Assembly: GCA_041653995.1 (NCBI GenBank)
Contig: JBAZEK010000001.1
Span: 434,001 to 498,000 of the forward strand
Direction: 5' to 3'
DNA from: Dehalococcoidia bacterium
GTDB taxonomy: Bacteria; Chloroflexota; Dehalococcoidia; GIF9; UBA5629
DNA: 64,000 bases
Part shown: piece by piece, positions 53,215 through 62,063 of the stretch
How positions within the stretch are numbered: the stretch's first letter is position 1
Layout: each line of letters begins with the position of its first letter
Translations under genes and position numbers: made by a program
The notes under the pieces: generated by a model
What the model was told of the DNA's origin: nothing
Databases searched by the model: none
Seen by the model: only the letters and a program-made list of their open reading frames with translations

Positions 53215-54182
53215 AGCAACGGTTCCTGGTCACGGGAGCTAGCGGATGCATTGGCGCATGGACGGTGCGTAACCTGGTAAGGGAGGGAGTCTACACCTGC
53301 GCCCTGGTCAGGTCCGGTTCACTGCATCGTCTGAAGCTGATAATGAGCGAAAAAGAGCTGTCCGCTGTCGAATTCGTGGGTGGCGATATCACCGATCTGG
53401 AGGCTATTGAGATCATACTGAAGGGGTATAAAATCACACACATCATCCACCTGGCAGCCATGCAGTTCCCCTTTTGCAAGGCTGATCCGTCGCTGGGCGC
53501 CGCAGTGAACGTTGGCGGAACCGTTAATGTTTTCGAGGCGGCCGTCCATTGCGGTATCCGTAACCTGGTTTATGCCAGCAGCACGGCTGTATATGGCCCG
53601 GCCGACGAATATCCCGATGGGCCGCTGCTTCACGATGCCCCGCTCCGCCCGCGGTCGCACTATGGAGTCTACAAGCAAGCCAACGAAGGGACGGCGCGCG
53701 TTTACTGGATGGACAATGGCATTTCCAGTATCGGAATCCGCCCCTATGTAGTCTACGGACCCGGCAGAGACCAGGGGATGACGTCGACTCCCACCAAAGC
53801 CATGCTGGCGGCGGCGGCGGGCAAACCGTACCGTATTTCATACGGCGGGCGCTTCGGGTTTCAGTATGCCGATGACACGGCCAGGGCATATATAGATGCG
53901 GCACGTGTCGGTTTCAAAGGCTCCGAAGTGTTCAACCTTGGTGGGGAAACGGTCGGGATGCAGGCTGTAACAGCTGCCATAGAGGCGGCCGAGCCTTCGT
54001 CAAAGGGCAGTATTACGTACGATGACATACCGTTGCCCTTTCCTGCCGAGATCGACAATGCACCCCTTGTGAAGGTGCTGGGCGCCCTGCACGTCACTCC
54101 GCTGGGCGAAGGTGTGGCTGAGTCTATCAGGATATTCAAGCAGGCCTTTGCACAGGGAAAAATTAGTCCCGAACAGGGATAA
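53211..54182 (+). CDS. Extended SDR, NAD-dependent epimerase/dehydratase
   Basis: A 323-residue extended SDR with TGASGCIGAW at the start, ASSTAVYG with the catalytic Ser/Thr, and YGVYKQANE as the Tyr-x-x-x-Lys motif. GIRPYVVYGPGRDQG matches the substrate-contact region of UDP-sugar epimerases and sugar lactone or aldonate dehydrogenases. ATG overlaps the SDR stop (ATGA). Last gene of the plus-strand cluster; its 3' end overlaps a minus-strand gene by about 20 bases. Confidence 0.88.
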   Translation: MKQRFLVTGASGCIGAWTVRNLVREGVYTCALVRSGSLHRLKLIMSEKELSAVEFVGGDITDLEAIEIILKGYKITHIIHLAAMQFPFCKADPSLGAAVNVGGTVNVFEAAVHCGIRNLVYASSTAVYGPADEYPDGPLLHDAPLRPRSHYGVYKQANEGTARVYWMDNGISSIGIRPYVVYGPGRDQGMTSTPTKAMLAAAAGKPYRISYGGRFGFQYADDTARAYIDAARVGFKGSEVFNLGGETVGMQAVTAAIEAAEPSSKGSITYDDIPLPFPAEIDNAPLVKVLGALHVTPLGEGVAESIRIFKQAFAQGKISPEQG

Positions 54183-54612
54183 CTTTGAAAGACACCGTGC
54201 CCGGCACGGAGCGATTTGACATAAAGCGCATCGCTTGCGATTGGCTATAGTTGTTGGCATCCTCAATCGTATCCCATTCATAATAACCGGCAGAATCGTC
54301 GTTGGCTGGATTATACAGCCAGAGTTTGGAACGAAAACCTGGAAGCCCGAGTATCAGGCACATCGGCAATAAAGAAAATATCATGTTTTGTCGGAGCGAC
54401 ATATTGGCTACGTGAAATCTCGGGATAAAGACTGCCCCGGGTCTTTCCGGCTGGCCTTTGCGACGATCGACGATAGCCTCGCGGAAAATGATCCACTTCT
54501 CGGTACCTATTTCAAATTCCTTGCCCACTCTATTACGGGGGAAATGCAAACGCCCGGTTAATGCATTTCCAACTGTCTTCAGCAACGAAAGGGCAAAATT
54601 GTATTTATGCAT
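54163..54612 (-). CDS. Hypothetical protein, ferredoxin-fold monooxygenase-like
   Basis: About 149 residues with an ATG at 54612; a TTG at 54660 would add 16 residues. The pattern GFRSKLWLYNPANDDSAGYYEW then a helix and SFKVIP resembles alpha+beta dimeric-barrel proteins of the antibiotic biosynthesis monooxygenase type, and an N-terminal block FHVANMSLRQN is also seen. No ribosome site is evident for either start. It lies on the minus strand just downstream of ppdK and may be read with it. The gene overlaps the end of the epimerase gene. Confidence 0.5.
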   Translation of the reverse strand: MHKYNFALSLLKTVGNALTGRLHFPRNRVGKEFEIGTEKWIIFREAIVDRRKGQPERPGAVFIPRFHVANMSLRQNMIFSLLPMCLILGLPGFRSKLWLYNPANDDSAGYYEWDTIEDANNYSQSQAMRFMSNRSVPGTVSFKVIPVRD

Positions 54613-54673
54613 ATGTTTTTTTACCGAATGAAGTAAAGTGTTCCACCAAGCGAACCACAAGGTGCGAAGCTGA

Positions 54674-56941
54674 TTACAGGGCAGCTTCCGCCGAGTCTTT
54701 CTGCGAAATGGCAGCCTGTGCGGCGACCAGCTTGGCGATAGGCACCCTGAACGGGCTGCAGCTCACGTAATCCACGTTAATGGCGTGGAAGAATTTGATA
54801 GAAGTCGGCTCGCCCGCCTGCTCTCCGCAGACCCCGATGGGAATGTCCTTTTTCTCGCGGCGCGCCCAGAAAATGGCGGTCTCCATCAGGCGTCCCACGC
54901 CCTTGATATCGATGATCTCAAAAGGATTATCTTCCAGTATGCCGATTTCCAGATAGGTGGAGAGAAACTTCTTCTCTGCATCCTCACGGCTGAACGAGTA
55001 TACTGCCTGTGTGAGGTCGTTGGTGCCGAAGGAGAGGAAGTCCGCCACCTGGGCCAGCGTCCCCGCCCTCATGCAGGCGCGGACGGTCTCCATCATTGTG
55101 CCCACCTTTAGTGTGGAGCCCTCGGTGCAGCTTTCCTTGATCATAATCAGCTCTTGCGAAGTGATAACCTGCGGGATCATTATCGATACGTCGGCCGGTA
55201 CCTCCTTCTTGGCCGCCTCCACGGCCTGGACCTGCATTCTGTATATCTCGGGATTGGTCACCGCCACGCGCACGCCCCTGTGTCCCAGCATGGGGTTAAT
55301 CTCCTTGAGCTCCGCTATGCGTTGTTTGGTCCTGGTGTCCGTGGTCTCCGTTTCGGAAGGCAGGAACTCGTGGAGCGGCAGATCGAGCAGCCTGATGATA
55401 ATTGGTAGGCCTTTAAGTTCCTTGAAGAGGGCGAGGAAGTCCTCTTTCTGTAGTTTGCTCAGGTGTTGCAGGGCTTTGGATTTTTGGGCGGGTGTGTCGG
55501 CCAGGATGTATTCCCTGATGGCGGAGAGCCGCTCGGGACCGTTGAACTGCCTCTCCGTGCGGCAGAGCCCGATGCCTTCAGCGCCCAGTTTGATGGCCTG
55601 CGCCACCATGTCCGGGGTATCTGCATTGGCCCTGACTCCCAGCCGCTTGGCGCCGTCCAGCCAGGTAAGGAGCTCACTGAACTCCTTGATCATTACACCT
55701 TCCTCAAGGGGAACCGTGCCGATATAAACTGCACCCGCTGTGCCGTCAATAGTTATGGTATCTCCCTGGCGAACGATCTTCCCTTTACAGGTAAAGGTCT
55801 TCTTTTTGGGATCTATTTCGATATCTTCCGCGCCGCAGACGCAGGGCTTGCCCATCGCCCTGGTAACGATGGCGGCATGGGAAGTCAGCCCGCCTCTGGA
55901 GGTTAGCACGCCATCGGCTGCGGCTATGCCCTGTATATCATCAGGGCTGGTTTCCGGTCTCGCCAGGATGGAAGGGATACTCTTCTTTGACAGCAGCAAA
56001 GCATCATCCACTGTAAACACCACGCGCCCGATTACGGCGCCGGGAGCCGCCGCCAGGCCGCTGGTCAGGGGCTCATGCCGCTGATCCGGCTTAATATGCT
56101 TGTGCAGCAATGCCCGCAGATCGTCTGCCTTGATACGTAAAATGGCTTCTTCTACGGTTATCAGATCCTCGTGCACCATGTCCACGGCCACTTTCACCGC
56201 CGCCTGACCGCTTCTTTTTCCTGAGCGCGTTTGCAGGATATAGAGCTTCTCCGATTCGATGGTGAACTCGACATCCTGCATATCGCGGAAATGAGATTCC
56301 AGCAGGGCGACCTTCTGCTCCAGCTCCTTATACATTTTAGGCAGGATGGATTTGAGTTCGGACACGGGTACGGGGGTTGTGGAGCCGGACACAATGGCCT
56401 CGCCCTGCGCGCGCTGGATGTACTCGCCGAATAGCCCGTGCTCCCCCGTGCTGGGATTGCGGCTGAAGACTACGCCCGTTCCGGATTTGGCATCCTTGTT
56501 GCCGAAGACCATGGCCTGCACGATGGCTGCAGTGCCGATGTCGGAGGGGATATCATTCAGGCGGCGGTATTCGATGGCGCGGATGTTGTCCCAGGATTCG
56601 AAAATGCGCCGGATAGCCGCCCTCATCTCGGACATGCCGCTGATATTGAGGACTGTATCCATCATACCGGGCATGGAGACCGGGGCTGAAGAACGGACGG
56701 AGACCTGCAGACCCTTGCCGAGCTTGGCGCCGACCTCTTTCTCCAGCGCAGTCACGGACTGGGCTATCTCTTTCTCCGACAGGCGGCCCGTTTTCTTGTA
56801 CTCGTTGTAGCCCTGGACGGAAACCACGAAACCGGGCGGTACGGGAAGCCCGATCCTGGTCATGGTTACCAGGTTGGCGCCCTTATTACCTAAAAGGGTT
56901 TTATCCTCGCATTTATCGTGAAAAGAATAGATGTATCCCAT
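54674..56941 (-). CDS. ppdK: Pyruvate, phosphate dikinase, short form
   Basis: Interconverts pyruvate + ATP + Pi and PEP + AMP + PPi. The 755 residues include the nucleotide domain (GNKGANLVTMTRIGLPVPPGF, VSVRSSAPVSMPGMMDT), the swivelling His domain (GGLTSHAAIV, His355) and the PEP/pyruvate barrel (FGTNDLTQ, and Cys705 in CGEQAGEP). Typical PPDKs have about 875 residues with the His at 455; the missing about 100 residues lie in the N-terminal nucleotide domain between the MMDT motif and the SWDNIRAIEYRR segment. GGAGGTGG precedes the ATG. An extended -10 promoter lies upstream. Confidence 0.9.
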   Translation of the reverse strand: MGYIYSFHDKCEDKTLLGNKGANLVTMTRIGLPVPPGFVVSVQGYNEYKKTGRLSEKEIAQSVTALEKEVGAKLGKGLQVSVRSSAPVSMPGMMDTVLNISGMSEMRAAIRRIFESWDNIRAIEYRRLNDIPSDIGTAAIVQAMVFGNKDAKSGTGVVFSRNPSTGEHGLFGEYIQRAQGEAIVSGSTTPVPVSELKSILPKMYKELEQKVALLESHFRDMQDVEFTIESEKLYILQTRSGKRSGQAAVKVAVDMVHEDLITVEEAILRIKADDLRALLHKHIKPDQRHEPLTSGLAAAPGAVIGRVVFTVDDALLLSKKSIPSILARPETSPDDIQGIAAADGVLTSRGGLTSHAAIVTRAMGKPCVCGAEDIEIDPKKKTFTCKGKIVRQGDTITIDGTAGAVYIGTVPLEEGVMIKEFSELLTWLDGAKRLGVRANADTPDMVAQAIKLGAEGIGLCRTERQFNGPERLSAIREYILADTPAQKSKALQHLSKLQKEDFLALFKELKGLPIIIRLLDLPLHEFLPSETETTDTRTKQRIAELKEINPMLGHRGVRVAVTNPEIYRMQVQAVEAAKKEVPADVSIMIPQVITSQELIMIKESCTEGSTLKVGTMMETVRACMRAGTLAQVADFLSFGTNDLTQAVYSFSREDAEKKFLSTYLEIGILEDNPFEIIDIKGVGRLMETAIFWARREKKDIPIGVCGEQAGEPTSIKFFHAINVDYVSCSPFRVPIAKLVAAQAAISQKDSAEAAL

Positions 56942-56965
56942 GGTTATCCACCTCCGCTAACGATA

Positions 56966-56976
56966 ATTATATATCA
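56966..56976 (-). promoter_or_regulatory. Possible extended -10 promoter of ppdK
   Basis: On the minus strand TGATATATAAT is found, combining an extended -10 TGA with overlapping TATATA and TATAAT hexamers; no -35 match was seen at normal distance. The ribosome site GGAGGTGG follows before the ATG at 56941. Confidence 0.35.
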
Positions 56977-57020
56977 TAATGGAGGGGGTGCTTTATTGAA
57001 GTGAAAGTTGCGAAAGTAGA

Positions 57021-57950
57021 TTATCTTCCGGATATGACCAGGTCTTTGTCCGGCGTTCGCTGCTCGTCTTCGCCGTAGAGCATCTGATAGACATCCGCCA
57101 GGTCTTTTCGCTGTTTATCGATCTCTTCCCGCTTCAAGCCGAATTCTTCCGGGGCCAGGTAAACAAGCAATTTGCTGTCGAGCCTGGGATTGGTGGGGTC
57201 GTGCGCTTCCCAGTCGGCGTTATGTATCCGTTCTACAATTTTTTTCCTGGATAGCACGAGAGGCACAAGCTCCAGTTCCTCCATCGTAACCCTCCCGTCG
57301 CTGGTATTCAGTTTCGTAGGCACCGGGAATATGTGGTTCACGAAATTGCCGTTCACATCGGGTATCATGCCGTAACCGAATTTGTTGTAAAGCCGGGCCA
57401 GGCCGGGAACTGCGTATGCAAACGCGTAATCGATAGGTTTTACGCCGCCTACCTGGGTCTTGGTAAGCTCTGTGGCGTTTTTCCAGATAAGCAGGCTGAT
57501 CGGATCATATGTAGTATCCACGTTCTTCCTGTTGGCAAGCCTGAAAAATCTGCCGAACTCCGCAATCTTATCCACTGGAATACCCGATTTTTCTATGTAA
57601 TGGGTGATATTGAAGCCGGTTTTGCTCTGGAGTTTCACGTCGGGGTATTTGTTTTCCATGGGCAATCCGATCACATCCTGATAGGGGACTATTCGAATAC
57701 CGCAGAAGATCTCACCCTTTTCGTTCACTGCGATCAGATGAAGAGATATCGGGTCGAAGACATCGTAGACCATCTTTCTCTTAACATCCAAATATATACC
57801 GCTGTCGGCAATATAGCGGTCCTCCTTGGCATACAGTTTAAACCTCGCCCGGTATATCGCATCCGCCGCGCTGCCGCCGCCGTCGGTCACATAGAATTTG
57901 ACGGGCCCAACCTCGTCCACCTTCATAAAAATGCTGTTTTCCTGCTTCAT
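57021..57950 (-). CDS. LuxI/FeeM-like N-acyltransferase
   Basis: A 309-residue protein of the GNAT-related autoinducer synthase / N-acyl amino acid synthase group. Seen are an N-terminal YRARFKLYAKEDRYI helix, an acidic strand region (YDVFDPISLHLIAV), GEIFCGIRIVPYQD with the conserved Arg, and IAEFGRFFRLANRKN, like the E..RF(F) block of LuxI-type enzymes. It would join an acyl chain from acyl-ACP or acyl-CoA to an amino compound. About 100 extra C-terminal residues have no clear function. No LuxR partner is adjacent. Confidence 0.65.
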   Translation of the reverse strand: MKQENSIFMKVDEVGPVKFYVTDGGGSAADAIYRARFKLYAKEDRYIADSGIYLDVKRKMVYDVFDPISLHLIAVNEKGEIFCGIRIVPYQDVIGLPMENKYPDVKLQSKTGFNITHYIEKSGIPVDKIAEFGRFFRLANRKNVDTTYDPISLLIWKNATELTKTQVGGVKPIDYAFAYAVPGLARLYNKFGYGMIPDVNGNFVNHIFPVPTKLNTSDGRVTMEELELVPLVLSRKKIVERIHNADWEAHDPTNPRLDSKLLVYLAPEEFGLKREEIDKQRKDLADVYQMLYGEDEQRTPDKDLVISGR

Positions 57951-58257
57951 ATTAACTGTCCGCTTTGATAGTTCACGTACAATTTAACGTTTAAACGATA
58001 ATCGCTCCAATACTACTTCCGAATACGATAATATCGGTTGGACAGTCAGGTGTCAATGAATTATGTTCCTGCGCATGCGAACGGTTGATTAAAACTGTAC
58101 CGTCGGGTAGCCGGTGAAAAACGGGGTAAAAAGACGTTGTAAAAGTGTTTTGAACCGCCTATAATCACACGGGATGTAGGCGGGAATTGTACCCGTGGCC
58201 GGTTGCTTCGGTCACGCGATGCTTGGGATATTAATATATTTGTAAGGAGAGAGGCTG
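57951..58257. other. Intergenic region, divergent, with one promoter
   Basis: 307 bases between the LuxI/FeeM-like gene (leftward) and the nucleotidase gene (rightward). It holds one recognisable promoter (58137-58165) and a leader of about 85 bases with two weak hairpins (GGG...CCC and a GTGGCCG/CGGTCAC-like stem) before the AAGGAGAGAGG ribosome site. No open reading frame or repeat was seen in it. Confidence 0.5.
58137..58165 (+). promoter_or_regulatory. Promoter of the nucleotidase lipoprotein gene
   Basis: TTGTAA (58137-58142) and a perfect TATAAT (58160-58165) are 17 bases apart. The start of transcription near 58172 would give a leader of about 86 bases. Confidence 0.55.
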
Positions 58258-60084
58258 ATGAACAGAATGATGAAATCCATTTACAAAACGACAGGCATTG
58301 CTCTTGCGTTAATATTGTCAGCGGCGCTGGTTCTAACCGCCTGCGCGCCGGCCGCGCCTGTTACACCGGCCGCTGAGCCCCTCAAGGAAATAGTCAGCGA
58401 ACCGCTTTCGATCACCATTCTGCACGTCGGCGATACGCACTCTTACGTGATGCCGCACGATGTGATGCTCAGGTTAAACGGCAGGGATACGCTGGTTTCG
58501 CTGGGTGGTTTCGGCCTGCTGGCTTCGGCCGTGGATAACATACGCCAGGGGGAAAAGAACGTTATGCTGTTTCATTCCGGCGATGCAACCGAGGGTACCA
58601 TCTGGATGCCCAAATTCGAGGGCCTGGCGGACTTCTCAGCCATAAACGCGTTGAACTTCGATGCAGTAGTGCTGGGTAACCACGAGTTTGCCCTGGGCAC
58701 GCAATTGTCGAAAACAATGCTGGGTACCCTCAAACTGCCCGTTCTCGCCGCCAATATGGACCTGACACAGGAGCCGGCGATGGCAGCGGGAGTTAAACCG
58801 TATGTCATCCTGGAAAAGGGCGGCCAGAAAATCGGCGTCATCGGATTGATCACGCCTGACACACCAGGCATCGCGAGGCCGGGCAATACGGTCAAATTCC
58901 TTGCGCCCGAGGACATAACCCGCAAATATGTATCCGAGCTCAACGCTATGGGAATCAACAAAATCGTCATACTCTCCCATCTCGGCTATGAACCTGACCT
59001 CAAGCTTGCCGCCGCTGTTCCCGGCATAGACATCATAGTGGGCGGGCATTCGCACACTTTCATGGGCGGGCCGGAGTTTGTCGAGTTGGGACTCAATCCG
59101 GTAACATCTTATCCTACGGTAGTTGCCGGGCCCGACGGGGACAAAGTCCTCATCGTCCATGCCTGGGAATCCAACCAGCTGCTGGGACAGGTCAAGCTGG
59201 ATTTCGACGACCATGGCAGGATCAGTGCATATAGAGGTCGGCCGTTCATCTATGCTTCAGATAGTCTCAAGCTGGCGGATGCCAACGGCTGGAATCCTGT
59301 GGCCAAGGACTCGCCCCAGTATGCGGATATTGTGACGGCCGTAGACAAGAATCCGGGCATTAAAATCTATGCGAGCAATCCGGAGATGGATAAAGTGCTG
59401 AAACCGTATGCCGACCAGGTGGCGGCTGATCTGAACGTGGTTGTGGGAACTGCTGAAGAGGACCTGATCAGGGGTCATGATATCGGGCCGGGACCCATCA
59501 TCGCCGATGCATTTTTATGGAGCGCTCAGAAGGTTGATCCGACTGTTAATCTTGCCCTGTTCGACACGTATGATGTCGATTACGATATCTTCAAAGGCCC
59601 TATACTGGCCAGCGATATCAACATGGTGCTTGATTTACGGCATAACCTGTCGGCAATAACGCTTAAAGGTAGCCTGCTAAAGATGATGCTGGAGATGGGC
59701 CTTGACTCACATATTAAAGTGAAGATGCCTCCGCCCTGTTTCGAGCTCTCAGGTTTTAAAATGACTATTGACATGAACCGCAAAAGCGGTGAGCGTATCA
59801 CGAATATCCAGGTGAAAAACGAGGCAGGAGAATACGTCCCCATGAACATGGACGCCGATTATACGCTGGTTACCACCGATTTTCTGCTTGAGAAAGGTAT
59901 AGCCCCGCTGGTCAACAAGATCAGCTGGATGGGTGCGATGGGGGAGACCCTGATAAAAAGCTTCCTGAAATACAGGGACCTCAATATTAAAGACGTTGAT
60001 GCCCTGACAGATTACATCAAATATCAGAAGACTATTAAGAATCCCACTGAGCTGAGGACGATGCTGATACCGGCTGGTTCCTGA
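58258..60084 (+). CDS. 5'-nucleotidase / UshA-like lipoprotein
   Basis: A 608-residue surface phosphatase. A type II signal peptide ends at lipobox LTAC (Cys about 29). The N-terminal metallophosphoesterase domain shows HVGDTHSY, FHSGDA, LGNHEFA, ILSHLG and GGHSHTF. The C-terminal 5'-nucleotidase domain (about 400-608) includes a substrate loop around GPIIADAFLWSA and the NLxxxDTYDVDYD segment. It would release phosphate and nucleosides outside the cell. ATG 58258 follows AAGGAGAGAGG; an ATG 9 or 12 bases on is possible. Confidence 0.88.
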   Translation: MNRMMKSIYKTTGIALALILSAALVLTACAPAAPVTPAAEPLKEIVSEPLSITILHVGDTHSYVMPHDVMLRLNGRDTLVSLGGFGLLASAVDNIRQGEKNVMLFHSGDATEGTIWMPKFEGLADFSAINALNFDAVVLGNHEFALGTQLSKTMLGTLKLPVLAANMDLTQEPAMAAGVKPYVILEKGGQKIGVIGLITPDTPGIARPGNTVKFLAPEDITRKYVSELNAMGINKIVILSHLGYEPDLKLAAAVPGIDIIVGGHSHTFMGGPEFVELGLNPVTSYPTVVAGPDGDKVLIVHAWESNQLLGQVKLDFDDHGRISAYRGRPFIYASDSLKLADANGWNPVAKDSPQYADIVTAVDKNPGIKIYASNPEMDKVLKPYADQVAADLNVVVGTAEEDLIRGHDIGPGPIIADAFLWSAQKVDPTVNLALFDTYDVDYDIFKGPILASDINMVLDLRHNLSAITLKGSLLKMMLEMGLDSHIKVKMPPPCFELSGFKMTIDMNRKSGERITNIQVKNEAGEYVPMNMDADYTLVTTDFLLEKGIAPLVNKISWMGAMGETLIKSFLKYRDLNIKDVDALTDYIKYQKTIKNPTELRTMLIPAGS

Positions 60085-60144
60085 ATAAAAGTGTGAGATT
60101 ATATACAGGAGTTATATTTATAGAAAGATTCCACAGATTATAAT

Positions 60145-60167
60145 CGCCGCTGTCTTGAATGGCGGCG
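60145..60167. terminator. Hairpin between convergent genes, possible terminator
   Basis: A 9-bp stem with two wobble pairs (60145-60153 with 60159-60167) closes a 5-base loop between the convergent nucleotidase and carbonic anhydrase-like genes. No T run follows in either direction, so termination is only probable by position. Confidence 0.35.
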
Positions 60168-60178
60168 GTTAAATCGAT

Positions 60179-60700
60179 CTACCGTTTATTCTCACGTTCC
60201 AGCAAGTATTCTTTGGCCAGGTCTATATAGATTTGCTTGCCCATGGCCCAGTGTTCCCTGTCCTGGTCAGTTATCTTTCTCAATTCCCTGGCCGGATTGC
60301 CCCCTACTAGAACATTCGCCGGTACTATCTGCTTAGCTTTTATCAGTGTAGCTTCAGCGATAATGGAGTTTTCGCCGATTTCAGAGTTAATACTCAGAAT
60401 TGCCCCCATTCCGATTGAAGCGTAGTCGCCGATGGATTTGCAGTGTATGATTGCTCCATGCCCGATGGTGACCTTTTGCCCGATCGTACAGGTACTGAAC
60501 GGAAAGGCGTGTATTATCACACCATCCTCAACAGCGGTGCCCGAGTGTATTATTATGCTGCCGTAATCTCCCCGTATTATGGCGCCAGGACCGATGAAGC
60601 AGTTATCACCTATCTTGACATCGCCAATTACGGTAGCCTCATCGCTGATGTAGGTGTCCTTGCCGGGTAAGGGTTTTTTATCTCTAAAGGAGTATATCAA
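60179..60700 (-). CDS. Gamma-carbonic anhydrase-like hexapeptide protein
   Basis: A 173-residue left-handed beta-helix protein of the YrdA/PaaY/gamma-CA group. Hexapeptide repeats ([LIV]Gxxxx) run from about residue 18 to 125. Zinc ligands His64, His81 and His86 (VIIHAF, GHGAIIH) are all present, so metal binding is likely. Activity as carbonic anhydrase is family knowledge only for part of the group. Confidence 0.88.
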   Translation of the reverse strand: MIYSFRDKKPLPGKDTYISDEATVIGDVKIGDNCFIGPGAIIRGDYGSIIIHSGTAVEDGVIIHAFPFSTCTIGQKVTIGHGAIIHCKSIGDYASIGMGAILSINSEIGENSIIAEATLIKAKQIVPANVLVGGNPARELRKITDQDREHWAMGKQIYIDLAKEYLLERENKR

Positions 60701-60753
60701 GTGTTTGCCCCCAATCAGGATTTAAAACGAGCTATTATAGCACTTCATCGAGA

Positions 60754-61302
60754 TCAGCACTCGATACCGTCGCGGGCGCCGACGCCTTGCTGGTAATAAT
60801 GCTTGATCTCCAGCATTTCTGTCACGAGATCAGCAGCATCTATGAGTTCTTGAGGCGCGTACCTGCCGGTCAATACTACCTCAATATTGTCCGGTTTGTC
60901 TCTGATAACATTCAGCATTTCATCGAGCGAAACAAGATGAAAATGGTGTGCTGTGATTATCTCGTCGAGAACCACTATATCGTAGCCACCCTTCGTCATA
61001 GCCAGCCATGCTTTTGCCAGCCCTTCCCGGGCCATGCGGACATCCTCTGCATCCGGAGGATCCTTGACGTGCATAAATCCTTTTTTGCCGTATTGCTCAA
61101 TGGTGATGTACGGTTTCACCAGTCTGGCTGCCTCAAGTTCACCATCCTGCTGGCCTTTCATGAACTGGCCGATATATGTTTTTAAACCATGTCCCATGGC
61201 CCTGAAAGCCAGCCCTAAGGCAGCAGTGGTTTTGCCTTTGCAGTTTCCGGTATAAACCTGGACATATCCTTTACCCAGGGGATGCATTCCATCAGACAAC
61301 AT
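60754..61302 (-). CDS. cobO: Cob(I)alamin adenosyltransferase, CobO type
   Basis: Makes adenosylcobalamin or adenosyl-cobyrinate from ATP and cob(I). 182 residues with the P-loop GNCKGKTT (19-26) and family motifs FMKG, AWLAMTKGGYDIVVLDE and ELIDAADLVTEM. Start ATG at 61302 or five codons later. It is 51 bases upstream of the gamma-CA-like gene on the same strand, probably separately regulated. Cobalamin use fits an anaerobic lifestyle. Confidence 0.93.
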   Translation of the reverse strand: MLSDGMHPLGKGYVQVYTGNCKGKTTAALGLAFRAMGHGLKTYIGQFMKGQQDGELEAARLVKPYITIEQYGKKGFMHVKDPPDAEDVRMAREGLAKAWLAMTKGGYDIVVLDEIITAHHFHLVSLDEMLNVIRDKPDNIEVVLTGRYAPQELIDAADLVTEMLEIKHYYQQGVGARDGIEC

Positions 61303-61361
61303 AGCTGATATTATCCGAAAATCTATTCAAAGGCGGTGGTTATCTGCAGGTGATTAAGAAG

Positions 61362-61437
61362 TGGTAGGCCGTATAGGAATCGAACCTATGACCCACTGAT
61401 TAAAAGTCAGTTGCTCTACCAACTGAGCTAACGGCCC
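61362..61437 (-). tRNA. tRNA-Lys (anticodon TTT)
   Basis: Complete cloverleaf on the minus strand, 76 bases including an encoded CCA. Acceptor stem GGGCCGT pairs with ACGGCCT (one G-T pair); the anticodon stem ACTGA/TCAGT closes the loop CTTTTAA, anticodon TTT; the T-loop GGTTCGATTCC is normal. Confidence 0.97.
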
Positions 61438-61923
61438 ATGAAACGTTAAAAAGTTTAACATATTCCTTGACGGATACCAAAGTGCTATCCACGCTGCAGC
61501 CGCTGTCCGGAGTAGCATCGCAGGGCCATCATTTATTCCTACGGCTGTTATATCTCTCTCTGCACCTGCCGCATCTATGCAACAATTCTTTAAGTGATCT
61601 TGAATCATCGATGGGATGGGATGCGCCTCTATATCCTGAGAGAGGGCTGTTATGATGGAAACCCCTCGATGTCATCTCCTCTGCCAGCTTATTATGCCGC
61701 TTAACAAGAGAAGAGGGGTCGAAGAGATTTTTATTAATGTAACCGGTAAGCGTCTTACGCTTATCGAGGCAACCGGCAAACATGTGGCATTCGACGTGTT
61801 CTCCCAGGAGGTGCCTGTCGCACATGTATTGTGGGTTAACCATCCACATTCTCATAGCAATTTAGCAGTCCGTAAAAAGTGGATAAATAAAGGATACACC
61901 GATCAGAGCAGGTCAGGAAAAAA
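61438..61923. other. Gap of about 490 bases between two tRNA genes
   Basis: No convincing gene. Frames open on both strands, but the longest runs into the tRNA genes or has no ribosome site or family similarity. A possible -35/-10 pair for tRNA-Lys lies on the minus strand (TTGGTA and TAAACT, 17 bases apart, near 61450-61480). Confidence 0.5.
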
Positions 61924-61998
61924 TGGAGCGGGTGAAGGGATTCGAACCCTCGACGTCTTGCTTGGGAAGCAAGCACTCTACCGCTGAGTTACACCCGC
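61924..61998 (-). tRNA. tRNA-Gly (anticodon CCC)
   Basis: Complete cloverleaf on the minus strand, 75 bases including encoded CCA. Acceptor GCGGGTG pairs with CACCCGC; the anticodon stem CTTGC/GCAAG closes loop TTCCCAA, anticodon CCC; T-arm GAGGGTTCGAATCCCTT is normal. Confidence 0.96.
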
Positions 61999-62063
61999 AT
62001 GAGCAGGTTTTATCTTAGTTTTATTGCCGCAGAACTGTCAAGTTGTTCAAATCCTGCGTGGTG

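Noticed and set aside
61354..61608. Minus-strand frame covering tRNA-Lys
   Set aside because: Its C-terminal part is antisense/through the tRNA itself.
61652..61987. Open frame in the gap before tRNA-Gly
   Set aside because: It reads through the tRNA-Gly gene and has no ribosome site; kept only as an unassigned gap.
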